DNA of 64,000 nt, taken from Linanthus parryae. Its lineage: Eukaryota; Streptophyta; Magnoliopsida; Ericales; Polemoniaceae. Positions 49,901 to 60,200 of this stretch are shown in pieces. Numbering within the stretch: position 1 is the stretch's first letter; the number at the start of each line of letters is the position of its first letter. The notes under the pieces are model-generated. The model made no database searches. It worked only from the letters and a program-made list of their open reading frames with translations, and was not told the DNA's origin. The position numbers and the translations under genes are program-made. Location: contig JALGPY010000002.1 of the NCBI GenBank assembly GCA_023055425.1, positions 49,003,321 through 49,067,320 on the forward strand. The letters are read 5' to 3'.

Positions 49901-50731
49901 CACATAGAATTCCACTTCTTTGTGCATCATGTCGTGGAAAAGAGCCATCATGGCCCGCTGATAGGTTGCGCCTGCGTTCTTAAGACCGAATGGCATTACC
50001 GTGTAGTTGAATACCCCCACGGGAGTGATGAATGCAGTTTTCCTTGCATCTTCGGGATCCATCTTGATTTGATTGTACCCGCTGAAGCCGTCCATGAAAC
50101 TGAACATGCGATGGCCTGCTGTTGAATCAATGAGCAAATCGATGTTAGGCAGTGGGAAATCGTCCTTAGGACAGAAGCGATTGAGATCTCGGAAGTCCAC
50201 GCAGATGCGGAGCTGTCCGTTCTTCTTCACCACTGGCACGATGTTGGCCAACCATGTGGGATGGTGATTTGGCTCTATGAACTTGGCGTCTAGGAGTTTG
50301 ACAATCTCCTGCTTGATCTTCACGTTGAGCTCTGGCCTGAAGCTTCTGGTGCTTTGCTTGACCGGCTTAGACCCTGGGATAATGTCTAAACGGTGCATGG
50401 TGATGCTCGTGTCCAGACCCGGCATCTCATCATATTCCCATGCGAACACGTCCTTGTATTCAGTTAGGAGCTGCAGCAGTCCTTGTTCCTCTTCGCTTGT
50501 GAGGTCCGCACTCAGGAAGACTGGCCTTTTCTTTTCCTCGTTCGGGCTGAGGAACACTTCTTTTAGCTCTTGCTTCTGTGGTCTTGTCCTGTCTTCCATG
50601 CATTCGGGCGCTTCTTTGAGTTTCTCATCTGGAGTGCCCTGTGTTGGCCCTTCTGTCAGCGCAACTTGCTCGATTTGATTGATTTGCCCAGGGACATCCC
50701 CATGCCCGTGTGAGGACGTCCCCGCGCACCT
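46995..50731 (-). pseudogene. Pol of the outer Tat-like element, two lesions
   Basis: The frame continues from gag after one in-frame TGA (50732-50734). Reverse transcriptase has VDFRDLN, DFPLPNID, MPFGLKNAGATYQ and YVDD (Y codon at 49904-49906). A one-base frame change near 49655 follows, in the usual LSYLRRF region. Downstream are RNase H (ESRYTDIERHCLALFF), an archaeal-type second RNase H (HFDGSSTRKGGGIGIVL, NNEAEYEALIAGL), the integrase zinc-binding region (HQVEHQGG, CQECQF) and the integrase core (LDFIVPI, ILSDNGTPF). A TAA at 47544-47546 cuts the core between its second Asp and the Glu. The rest of integrase continues in the same frame to 46995. First Met in the open frame is 50599; the true start is not defined. 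Confidence 0.85.
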
Positions 50732-53344
50732 TCATATGCGATAGCATTTCTTCCCGTTGGCGTAGAAGCTCTCTATCTCCTTACCTTCGGGGTCATGCTT
50801 TGCGATCCTCTTCAGAGTGTACACATTCTTCCGGTGATATGCGATGCGCGGCGCCTCTTCGTGTGTAGGCGGCTTTTCCTTGGCATCTCCCCTTGTCACC
50901 ATCACGCCCGCGGGTGACTGGTCCTTGATGTCCTCCCAGAGAGGTAAAGGAGTAGGGTTGAATGGTCCGGGTGTTTGCTCGTCCGCCATCTCGGTGAACC
51001 ACACCGCCTCGCTGAGATGTGCTTCGTCCAAGTTGAACGGGTTAGTTGAGGCCGGTATCTCGACAATCCTGTCGTTCCAGATAGCTTTCATCACCTGGTG
51101 AGCCGTCGAAGGGATCGCGTCAAAGCGATGAATCCAGGCCCGACCTATGATCATGTGATATGTGGTGTTCGCGTCTATGACATAGAACTTCGCCGAGCAC
51201 TTGATTTTGCCGATCTGAACGCCCAGGCGGATCCATCCGATCGTCATTCTAGAATCGCTTCCGAATCCCACCAGCGGGGATGGACGCTTGACTACCTTGT
51301 GCTCGGGGATCCCTGCTAGCTTCAGTGTGTGGAGTGGAACAACATTGACCGCTGCTCCTCCATCGACGAATGCTCGCTTGAATTCGACGCCGTTGATGAT
51401 GGCGGTCACGTACAGGGGCCTCTGGTGGCTCGCATCTGTCTTCTTGTCGCTGGCAGAAAAGGTCATAATCTTTTCTGTGGAACGAGACGCCCTGACGACT
51501 TTCCCGTTGGAGATCACGAGGTCCTCCTCGTAGTCCTCTGCTACCCTTAAGATTGCTTTTGTCATATCCGTTCGGCATTTTTCAGAGAAGTTCATCTCGT
51601 TGAAGAATTTGTCGAAGCCATGCGACCCTTTCATGCGGTCGGCACGCTCATCTTCCGTGTCCATGCTGTAGTCTTCATCTTCATGGACTTCAGCAATGAT
51701 GGGCAGACCATCCTCTGCGACTTCTTCCAAGTCCACTATCGAGATCATGGCGACCTCTTTGCCCTTTGAGCCCGAATCCGTATGGGCAGGCAGCGGGTTG
51801 TTGCGCACATCCTTCCGGTGGTCGCTGACAATGAGTTCGCCGTTCTTCATCTTCTGATCGAACGCGAATCTGAGCTTCTTGCACTCGGCTGTGGGGTGCA
51901 TGACCTTGCCGTGGTATTCGCACCACTTAGGGTCCCTCGTCATCTCCTTGGAGGGTGCTTTCTCGAGCGGTGGCAGGACGCCGTCTTTGCGCCACTGTCT
52001 GCAGAGATCGCTTGCTTCCTCCACCGAGCATGGCAGAGGCGGTGCATCGAAGTTTGCAACCTTTGCTGGCTTCTGGGGCGAAACTGTATTGACCTCAGCT
52101 TCGCGTCCCCGCTTGTAGCCAAATCTGCCGATCTTGTAGGTGGTGCCGCTCGCAGGTCGTTCTGGAGCGCTCTTCTTTCTCTGTCTCTCGACGATGGGCT
52201 CAATGTTCATCGTGCACTCGATGAGCTTTGAAAACGTAGGTGTTTGCAAATTGATCAGCATGCTTTTGTATTCATCTCGCATGCACTGCAGGCATATCTC
52301 TACGAGCCGGCTTTCGAGCATTGGATCCTTGCACTCCAAGGATTTCGCTCTGAATTTCTTGATGAAAGTGATTCCATCTTCCTCGCGTTTCTGATACATC
52401 CGCGAGAGATGGATCATCGTCACCTTTTCTTCCATCTGGAAGAACTTGGTATAGAACTTCTGGACCATGTCGTCCCAAGTTTTCACAGATCCGGCCTCCA
52501 ATGTTCGGTACCATTTGTATGCTACATTCCCAAGAGTTTTTGGGAATTCTCGCATCAGCAGCTTGGGATCGGCTCCGTATGGACCCATGACATCGATGAA
52601 ACGCATGACATGCTCATGAGCGTTTCCATTGACGTCCTCGAACTTATCCCATTTGGGAGCCTTGTACCCCGCCGGGTTAGGCATGAGATAGATCTCTCGT
52701 GGAATGGGTGGATCGTTGTCTAGCTTCGGGATGATGGTATCCGCGAACGACTGATGAGCCAGGATGGAGTCCACGCGCTTCTGCAAAGACGTCATGCATT
52801 CTGGAATGCTTCCCTCGGTAGTTGGCGGAGGGGTTGCCGTAGGCGGTGGCGACACGTATGCCGCCGGAGGATTGGGAGTGTATTGACTACCCGCGTTTCC
52901 CCAGATTGTCGCTGGTGGAGGCAGAGTGTACTGCAGAGCTGGGTTGGACGCCAAAGCCGGGGGCTGAGAGGCGTGAGCAGCAGGGGGCAGCATTTGTGCC
53001 GTTGACCCCTGGACCGAAGGCAGCTGCGTGGCTGACGGTGGAGTTTGCAGATGAGGGTTGGGAGGCGTGGCCGACACTCCCAATCCTGGAGCGGTAGGGG
53101 TTCCTCCTCCCTGAGGGATAGCGGTGGCAGGTGGAGGATTTGGCGCAAGAGTGCCCAGAACGGCCAAGATCCGTTCTAACTGTGCGGATTGAGACTTGAG
53201 AGCTTTTGCCTGACTTTGGACAGTGGCGTCCAAAGACTCTAAAGTTGGCGCCTCGCCGGGAGTCGTAGGAGTACGGCGAGCCTCGTCTCCCGAGGGAGTT
53301 TCGGTGGAAGGCGATCGGTTGCTGACATCATCCTCCTGAGACAT
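50732..53344 (-). CDS. Gag-protease of the outer Tat-like element
   Basis: The frame encodes 870 aa from the ATG at 53344. The N-terminal 200 residues are rich in Pro, Ala and Gln. Residues about 215-390 match the retrotransposon gag domain (HEHVMRFIDVMGPYG, NVAYKWYRTLEAGS, TWDDMVQKFYTKFF, TFSKLIECT). A zinc-binding-like WCEYHGKVMHPTAECKKL follows. The protease has its active-site Asp at residue 661 (FVDGGAAVNVVPL) and MIIGRAWIH farther on. The frame has no lesion and ends with TGA in frame with pol, so pol would need readthrough or splicing. Antisense open frames over this region are shadows. Confidence 0.88.
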   Translation of the reverse strand: MSQEDDVSNRSPSTETPSGDEARRTPTTPGEAPTLESLDATVQSQAKALKSQSAQLERILAVLGTLAPNPPPATAIPQGGGTPTAPGLGVSATPPNPHLQTPPSATQLPSVQGSTAQMLPPAAHASQPPALASNPALQYTLPPPATIWGNAGSQYTPNPPAAYVSPPPTATPPPTTEGSIPECMTSLQKRVDSILAHQSFADTIIPKLDNDPPIPREIYLMPNPAGYKAPKWDKFEDVNGNAHEHVMRFIDVMGPYGADPKLLMREFPKTLGNVAYKWYRTLEAGSVKTWDDMVQKFYTKFFQMEEKVTMIHLSRMYQKREEDGITFIKKFRAKSLECKDPMLESRLVEICLQCMRDEYKSMLINLQTPTFSKLIECTMNIEPIVERQRKKSAPERPASGTTYKIGRFGYKRGREAEVNTVSPQKPAKVANFDAPPLPCSVEEASDLCRQWRKDGVLPPLEKAPSKEMTRDPKWCEYHGKVMHPTAECKKLRFAFDQKMKNGELIVSDHRKDVRNNPLPAHTDSGSKGKEVAMISIVDLEEVAEDGLPIIAEVHEDEDYSMDTEDERADRMKGSHGFDKFFNEMNFSEKCRTDMTKAILRVAEDYEEDLVISNGKVVRASRSTEKIMTFSASDKKTDASHQRPLYVTAIINGVEFKRAFVDGGAAVNVVPLHTLKLAGIPEHKVVKRPSPLVGFGSDSRMTIGWIRLGVQIGKIKCSAKFYVIDANTTYHMIIGRAWIHRFDAIPSTAHQVMKAIWNDRIVEIPASTNPFNLDEAHLSEAVWFTEMADEQTPGPFNPTPLPLWEDIKDQSPAGVMVTRGDAKEKPPTHEEAPRIAYHRKNVYTLKRIAKHDPEGKEIESFYANGKKCYRI

Positions 53345-53364
53345 GGTTGCTTTTGCTGGTAAGT

Positions 53365-53382
53365 TTCACGTCGGGTTCACCA
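53365..53382 (-). other. Primer-binding site of the outer element
   Basis: The minus-strand sequence TGGTGAACCCGACGTGAA starts three bases inside the LTR. It is complementary to a tRNA 3' end TTCACGTCGGGTTCACCA, which from memory fits plant tRNA-Trp; the tRNA identity is less sure than the site. Confidence 0.7.
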
Positions 53383-53385
53383 AAA

Positions 53386-54011
53386 TGTGCACAAGAGGTT
53401 CCGGCAGGGAGACCTCCGTGTACACCGTACGCAGTGGATCAGGGATCGCACAGGAAGAATAGGGGTGTGTGTAGGGAGAGAGTAAGTCAGTAGCAATGTC
53501 TGAGAGAGAGACAGAGGTTTGGCAGAGCTTCCGCGTATGGCAGTGTGTCCTCCTTTGTATGGAAAGGTTAACGATATATATATACTGGAGAACGTGACCG
53601 TTGTAGTGTGGTTAATGCGCCCATTAATGGCGGCTTAATTAGCTTAACCATAACGGCACGTCCGTCCGAGTATATAGGAACCGTTAGAGCACGTGGTGCG
53701 CGAGTACCGGAACCGTTACGAGGTTGACCGGGTCTGACCGGATTGACCGGGTTTATGGAGCTCGTGCCATAAATCTCTCAAAACAGTTACTAAAGGTCGC
53801 GCGCGGGCTTGGCTCGCACGCGACAGGGCTTACTCTAGCCTCCAAACCACAAAGTCCCTACAAGTCCCGTGCAGTGGTATGCGAGGGCTCTGTCTCGCAG
53901 CCCCCACATGGATCAGCTCGGCTGGTGATCCTGTGTGTGTGGAGCACAATATGGTGTGCTGGATGGTTGCCACGTGGCCTAGATCTGCCATGTCAGAAAG
54001 CAGTATCTACA
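53386..54011 (-). repeat. 5' LTR of the outer Tat-like element
   Basis: This is the second 626-bp copy; I see no difference from 28645-29270. The TATA box is at about 53574-53584 on the minus strand. Confidence 0.9.
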
Positions 54012-54340
54012 TCAGTTATCTGAGAGACTTGTGAATCACACGCTTATATATACGATTGACCGTACACGTGAGAGGCAGTTATATAACTGTCGCATGCGGT
54101 TATATAACTTCTCGTAAATGTTGTCTTAAAACCAGTATATATAGGAATAGGAGTGTTGTTCTCTGATCTCGGTTTGGATCTTTTGGCTATCACCCTTCAT
54201 ATTGTCTCCCTCTCTCATATCATTGACGAGGCTTACTCTTACCTTGCTTATTTAACCTCTCACTCTTTATCTGTGTTGTGTTGGTTGTTCTTGTCTATTG
54301 CATGTACACGTTCAAATCCTTCTTCTACTTGCACACATTT
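54012..54340 (+). repeat. Right part of the split LTR of the old element
   Basis: A plus-strand TATATATAGG box at 54137-54146 is followed by a pyrimidine-rich leader. Together with 28524-28644 this could be one LTR cut by the outer insertion. The right limit is a guess at GCACACA near 54335. Confidence 0.45.
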
Positions 54341-54905
54341 GTGAACTTGAGGTGAAGCAACCTTCACGCTTCACTCAGTATCTTGCAGTCTTGTCTTACG
54401 ATGGCGAGAGGGATACCGTTCTCCCCCATGAGATGGAACCCAAGAGACGAGAGTCTAGTCAATATTCACAATCATCTATAGTCGCAGACAGTTTCAAACA
54501 ACTCTCAGACCCTGTAGGCACTCAATGCGACGATCCAGAATCAGGCCAGAGTCATGCAGGCTCAGTCTGTGCAGATCTCCTAGATGATGGTGATCATGTG
54601 AAACATCGCCAGTAATTCTTCACAAGGAAGTTCCATTCCTCATGGAGCAACTGCGGCATCAACGCAACATACTGACATGCCACCACCTCCTCCATCGACT
54701 GGCGTAGTTCAAAAACATGGAAATCTGCCACCACCACCTCCGCTCACACTAGTATTTCATCCTGAGCGAGTGACCATGGGAAACACTTCTAGGAACTATC
54801 CTATGGGACCACCACTGTCATATGCGATGGGCACTCAAGTCCAGATGGCGATAATGTGCCCTATGATCCAAACATGCCTTACATTCCTGGCGTTTCCGCT
54901 GTAGG
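54341..54905 (+). pseudogene. Leader and N-terminal gag remnant of an old element
   Basis: Short plus-strand frames at 54298-54615 and 54677-54904 encode a Ser/Gln-rich stretch and then PPPPPP-containing sequence. This composition resembles the Pro-rich N-terminus of the outer element's gag. No gag core follows. Homology is by composition and position only. Confidence 0.35.
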
Positions 54906-55865
54906 GTTTTGATGCAGGCTACGCAGCGGAATAACAAAAATTTAATCATGCTCAAACCCCTCCAAGGATCACAGGCAAGCGATCCTAACATGATTAGGGT
55001 AGAAACGTGTGTACCTTAGTTTGTGTGATTACTACGAAGAGTTTTTTCTTCGTCTCTACGAGTATCCACACCTTGGATCTTTAACTGGATTCCTTCCCAC
55101 CGTGTAGTGCTAGCCACGGGAGAAAAGGGGGAAAGGATCACGCAAAATGAGGCACCACCAACGCCCAAGGGGGCGACGCGTCTAGGGGGCTTCAGCTTCT
55201 AGACTTGTCTCTCTCTCTTGCTTTGTTATGTTTTTCTCAATAATGACTCTAGTGATAAAATAACAAGCTGGAGTTCCTTTATATGGTAATAACTCTTTAT
55301 TAACTACATAAAAGCTCCAATACTAATTATGTCCTTACATGGATTAGTCCACTTGCAAATTAGTCCTACTAACTTTGCTTGTGGTTGCGTTATGATCCTT
55401 TTATTAATTAGTCCAACTAATTAATACCCATATCCAGTTTAATCCATACGGTGTGTGACCTCATAGGTTTCTACTTAGTTGGCAGTAACTATTACAAACA
55501 TCAAGCGGTGTCTAGCAACACATCTATGCTACCGAACTAATAGAAATAGTCAGTGATCCCGACAACCTTGTGCCCAATGTTACCGTGTTGTGTTATCCAT
55601 TTGTCTCCATATCCGGATTGGACACGAGACATATTCGTTACACTCGTATATTCAATCCACAGTTTCTCGATCCTGGGAATAGACTCATCCATGCAGATAA
55701 CATCAATATCTACATATTGATTTATCTGAGTTTGGCCAGACATTCCATAATCTCTACCCCTCGAGTGGCCGTGGATATTTATTCCTATTATGTAGGAGGG
55801 ACAAATCCTGTCTACATCAGTGCCACCTCTAAGCTTGCTTCCTATCACGCCCGATTGTTATCTTT
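54906..55865. other. Unclassified repeat-like region
   Basis: No gene is recognised. The first part has the look of an LTR retrotransposon end (CAGGCTACGCAGCGGAATAA). A 99-codon plus-strand frame at 55570-55869 has no known domain. Confidence 0.3.
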
Positions 55866-55965
55866 ATAGTTACCTAGTCACAGTGTAATGTTTGATAATA
55901 TCAAAGCATGATATTTCACAACTAGAGAATCCAGTGACTTCAAGTCTAAGGATTACAACACCATT

Positions 55966-56030
55966 AGCACAACGAGAAGCGCTTGTGACGTTGACATAAC
56001 CTAATGTAGCACAACGAGAAGCGCTTGCAA
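55966..56030 (+). repeat. Direct repeat of TAGCACAACGAGAAGCGCTT
   Basis: The 20-bp motif occurs at about 55966 and 56010 with 24 bp between. It abuts the point where the PPRD exon-1 remnant ends. Confidence 0.75.
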
Positions 56031-56430
56031 CGAGCGCAATCTCCAACTCCATGTCTAGTTTTGAGGATCAGAAAAACGAGAATTACCGGTAAATGAGTGA
56101 AATTTTGGGGGATTTCGGGAGCGGAGAGTTGGCGAATTTGAGAGCGGTGGGTGAAGAGAGCTTTATACTGCTTTTGAGGGGCACCGTCGGAAAACGTGAC
56201 CTCGTCCGCCACCGTCTGTGGCTGCGATATGAGTGTCGTCATTGCTTCTTCTGTAGAACACGGAGATGGAGTGTGATATGATTGTATTTCCGGAACAGAT
56301 GGAGATTAGTAGGAGTATTGTTTCGGCAATGTATTACTGCTAATTTGTTTTATCGAATGCAGAAACGCCACTAACCCCTTGATTGAGATTCGGCCGTGCC
56401 GTCACCGCTCAGATTAAGATCGGCTGCATC
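56027..56430 (-). pseudogene. Remnant of PPRD exon 1 start plus promoter
   Basis: The minus-strand ATG at 56050-56052 begins MELEIAL, matching the first codons of PPRD-A and -B (MELGVAL, MELGIAL), and then similarity stops. Upstream the full promoter block is present, including TATAAAG at 56161-56167, TTGCTTCTTCTGTAGAACA, TTTCCGGAACAG and CCGTGCCGTCACCGCTCAG. It is head-to-head with the BPC gene. Confidence 0.75.
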
Positions 56431-56452
56431 TCTAACCTCTCTTTTTTTTGAG

Positions 56453-56545
56453 AAATTCTTTTGTCATCAACGGAGCTTGAACCCGTGACCTCATGCAGGG
56501 GCTTCCAACTCTACCACTTGAGCTACCACCCTAGCTGCAACTGCG
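56453..56545 (-). mobile_element. tRNA-derived SINE head
   Basis: On the minus strand an A box TAGCTCAAGTGGTAGAG precedes a B box GGTCACGGGTTCAAGCTCC, and an A tail follows (T run at 56441-56448). The layout matches the SINE at 14634-14745. Cloverleaf pairing is not complete, so it is not called a tRNA gene. Confidence 0.6.
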
Positions 56546-57140
56546 TCTCTAACCTGATAGTGAATTGGTCCTTGAAAACAAGTGTCGCTCAGATGAGGTT
56601 TTAAGAAGTGTAATTAACTAAAAATACATAGGTAAAAGACATTTTCCACCCTCGTATTATGGATTAAATACATTTTATCCCTGCACTATGGATAAATACT
56701 TTTTACATCTCTGTCTTAGTTAAAAACTAACACCACACTAACAGGGGTGCAAAGAAACATAATTAGCCTTAAAATTTGATTAAATTACCCCACTATAAAG
56801 GCCATTTCCACCTCACTTCCTAACCTGACAACCTTATATCTTCCTCTCTCTCTTTCGCCTTTCTTTTACGTAATATTTACCAAACAACATTATATGAAGA
56901 ATTCACAACAACTTTTCCATAGTATTTTTACGCAACAACTTTCTAGCACCGCCACATCATTCCCAAACTAGCCCCTAAGCCCCAACCAATGTGTAGTATG
57001 CGGGGTGGAAAGGTAGTTAGACACCCTAATTATTTTAAGCTTTGGGGGAAGGAAATCGATAACATAACCCCAAAGGGGATGAGACTTTGAGATTCTGAAG
57101 TTGCCTAGACGACACCGCAAAGACTTCAGCAAACGCCGAG
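56546..57140 (+). promoter_or_regulatory. Upstream region of the BPC gene
   Basis: The stretch is AT-rich with a CCTCTCTCTCTTTCGCC pyrimidine tract at 56842-56858 and CTTCTCTCTCTGG near 57149. GA/CT repeats are the known binding sites of BBR/BPC proteins. A transcription start is likely close to 57100-57200, but I see no clear TATA box. Confidence 0.4.
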
Positions 57141-57258
57141 CAACCCACTTCTCTCTCTGGACATGAACTTCGCACTCCGACAAAGCTCCGGCAAAACATT
57201 CCGGCGATAGCATCTCATCTCAGCTTCACTCACCACATCCATCGTCAACTCCTCCTCT

Positions 57259-60200
57259 GTAAGTCTCTCTATCCACCATTTGCAGTCTCCCTCTATCTCT
57301 GTGTATCTTCGTCCCGTCATTTTCGTCTCAAAGTCATCTCCTTTGCTGGCAAACACCGCACCCTGTGAATCGTTGCGAGTTCCGATTTTCCGCACCTTAA
57401 TCGGCTCAAAAACCCTAGCTTTTGAAAAATACTCAAACTCGGCCGATTTTGCTTTTTGGAAATAAATTTGATCTGGGTTTTAGTTTTTATTGTGGTTCGA
57501 GAAGGAAAGAAGCGAACTTGCTGCTTTAGATCGGTGCTCGAGTGTGATAGATTGGGTATTTCTATTTGGAGATTATTTTTCAGTTTAGTTGTGTAGTTAA
57601 CTATCTTTGAACTTTGAAGTGTGAGATTGATCTGGCTGAGAACACTGCTTCAGTTTTGGCTAAAGTCGAGCCGGTGAGTGTTTAGTAGCTAGATCTAGAT
57701 TTTGGATTGGAGGTTAGTGAGAAACACATGGATATGCAAGTAGTGTATCTCGATTAAGGTACATTTATGTGCATGAAATTGAAATATTGGGGAATCTTTG
57801 TTTGATTGCTTGTGCTTGGTAGCCAATACCAGTGATGTACTTTGGCATCTGTGAATTATGTTTACTGTTTTGTTGTGGTACATCAAAGTCAAATCTGAAA
57901 AAGGGTTCTTTCTCTATTAAGGAGTTTTAACAAAAGGTTTGGATATGGTTAGTTAGAGAATTAAACAGTTTATGGGAGCTCTAGTGAAATGCAAATGTCC
58001 AATGCTCTACATGTACTCTATTCTTGGAAAGAATTAAAGAGGACAACCTTTTCTTGGACACAAACAGAACATCATCTAAAAAAGGAAGTATGCGTACTTG
58101 TTACCTTTAACAGGTGCCTTAGGATTGATCAACAGTGGTGTTTGCAATGTTTTTATCCGTTCACTCTGTTTCCACCATCTTTATATTTTCCCGTTTAGTC
58201 ATATATCTGCTTTGAAGGTAAGCCTTGGCGCATCTCTAAAGTTGTCGGCGTATGACCTCATGGGGTCGAGTCGTGGAAACAGCTTCTTGCATAAATGCAA
58301 GGTAAAGCTGCATACAATAGACCCCAAAGTGGGTTTATGCAAGGTAAAGCTGCGTACAGAGACCCCAAAGTGGGTCCGTCCCTTCCCCGTATTCCTCCTT
58401 CGTGCACAGCCCCCCCCCCCCCCCCCCATATATATATGCTTTGGGAAATGTTCTGATTTTCTTTTGGGGCCACAACTCTCTATCTGATTGTATAAATTAC
58501 TTTGTAAACTAGTAATAGTGAGTTCTCTCATCTCCTAAGAAAGTTTGGTTTGACTATACAAAATGATTGATACTTCTAGATCTTCAATGGTTATGCATTT
58601 ATCATTGCGTTGTTTTGGTATGTTCGTACTATGAACCAGCTTCCTTAGGCACACAATTGAAGGTCATCAATCGCATCATAAAGCAGTGGTATAACCAATA
58701 ACGTGGGCACTGCTTGACAAGTACCAATGTACAATCCCTTTAGGCCTTTGATGTGTCGTGGATTAAATCGTTGCTCATACCTCTTGAATTGGGATAAGCT
58801 CAAAAGGGGTTGTTGCATGAGAGTAGAATTTAATGGGTCAGATGAGGACAAATGAAGCAAGTAGGTGAAGAATTGAAGTTAGTTAATAGTATAACCAGGA
58901 CTAAACACGGGGAAATGCTCAACCCTTTGAGTTAGTCTACAAGACCATGTAATCTTGTGTTCAGGATGTTTCATTTCCTATTATCTTTGGCAACTTTCCA
59001 TCTGCTATATTCCCCATAATGCTGTTCTTTATCCTCCTTGTACTGAAGATTTCCCTGTCCCGTGTCCATAACTGCATATAACATTAACACACATTTCGTA
59101 CCCATGCACAACTGTACAAAGTCTCCATAAATATTGCATCAATGTGATACCATGTTTAATCTCTTCTAGTTGTATACATTTATCTTTGTTATTCCCTTTT
59201 ATTTTACAAAGGCAAGTAGTATGTATATCATTGATAGTTATTGATGTACCATGTACTGATGTGCCTTGTTTTGCTCAGTCCCATGGAATTAAGAAAGCTT
59301 GTTTAGTTTGCATTTTTGTTACTGATAGAAGTGTTAGTTAGTGCATTTCCTAACTGAGTTTCCATGTCCTAGATTTAACATCTAGATTCCGCTTAAATCA
59401 TTTCTAGAAAGAAACCTTTATTCTTTTGGACCTTTGATCAGAAGTCTAGAGCAGTGCCTAAGAGTGTAGCGAGGAAAAGGCTTAGGTATTATAGACACTT
59501 AGCAGGTGTGGATCAATAATGGGCCATCTTCCATAAAACCATTTGTTCTTCCTTCTATAGATGAACAGCCGAAGGATGGGTCTAGGGCCTCGTGTATTTT
59601 TTGACTTATGAGTGAGGGATTGATAGTGCCGGAATCAGTAGTGCTGGGATTAATAGGGATGAATAGTGTATACGATGGTGTTTGAGAGAGAGTAAGATTG
59701 GCATGGGAATAAATGTGATAAAGACCAATTGACCCTTTTTTATGAGAGAGAGGGAGAAGAGAGTTGTTGGTACTTTGGGTATTTTGTGGTAAAGTTAATC
59801 CGTACTTATTAGTACCTGATGGGGGGAGGTATTAATATTCCCATGTTTGAGGGCTTGCTGGCGCAATTCTTGAGCTCCACTTAGTCCATATCCTATACCT
59901 TTGCTTCTCCAAACAAGGGATTGGCTTAGCAATCTCATCCTTCACCAAGTAAGCCAAAATAACAAACATGCCCTAGATGTCTAATCATTGTCGGTGGTCA
60001 TTGTTAACCCAGCGGAATAAAGAATAACTTAGCTTCTTCTACTCTGTTACCTATTCATATCTTTCCTTCTTCAACTGCAGGATTGAGATATATAATTTTG
60101 AAGCATTAACTCAAACATTTGAGAACGACAACACAGGGACTTGCTAAGAGCCTTATCTAAAAAGGGTTAGAATCCAAGTACTATAATCCTGCATGCTTTT

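Larger units (their letters stand above)
28645..54011 (-). mobile_element. Tat/Ogre-like Ty3 LTR retrotransposon carrying an antisense PMD gene
   Basis: The whole element is 25,367 bp including a 10.1-kb nested element. It is flanked by TCAGT (28640-28644 and 54012-54016) and has two 626-bp LTRs that look identical, a primer-binding site, a polypurine tract and gag, protease, reverse transcriptase, RNase H, a second (archaeal-type) RNase H and integrase on the minus strand. Dual RNase H is a mark of the Tat lineage. Between integrase and the 3' LTR lie a tandem-repeat region and a multi-exon PMD gene in antisense. Pol has a frameshift and a nonsense codon, so this copy cannot make an intact polyprotein. 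Confidence 0.9.

Noticed and set aside
51782..52723. Plus-strand frames of 149 and 159 codons
   Set aside because: They are shadows of gag on the opposite strand.
56453..56545. tRNA gene
   Set aside because: A and B boxes are present, but the acceptor and other stems do not pair and a poly(A)-type tail follows, so a SINE is more likely.
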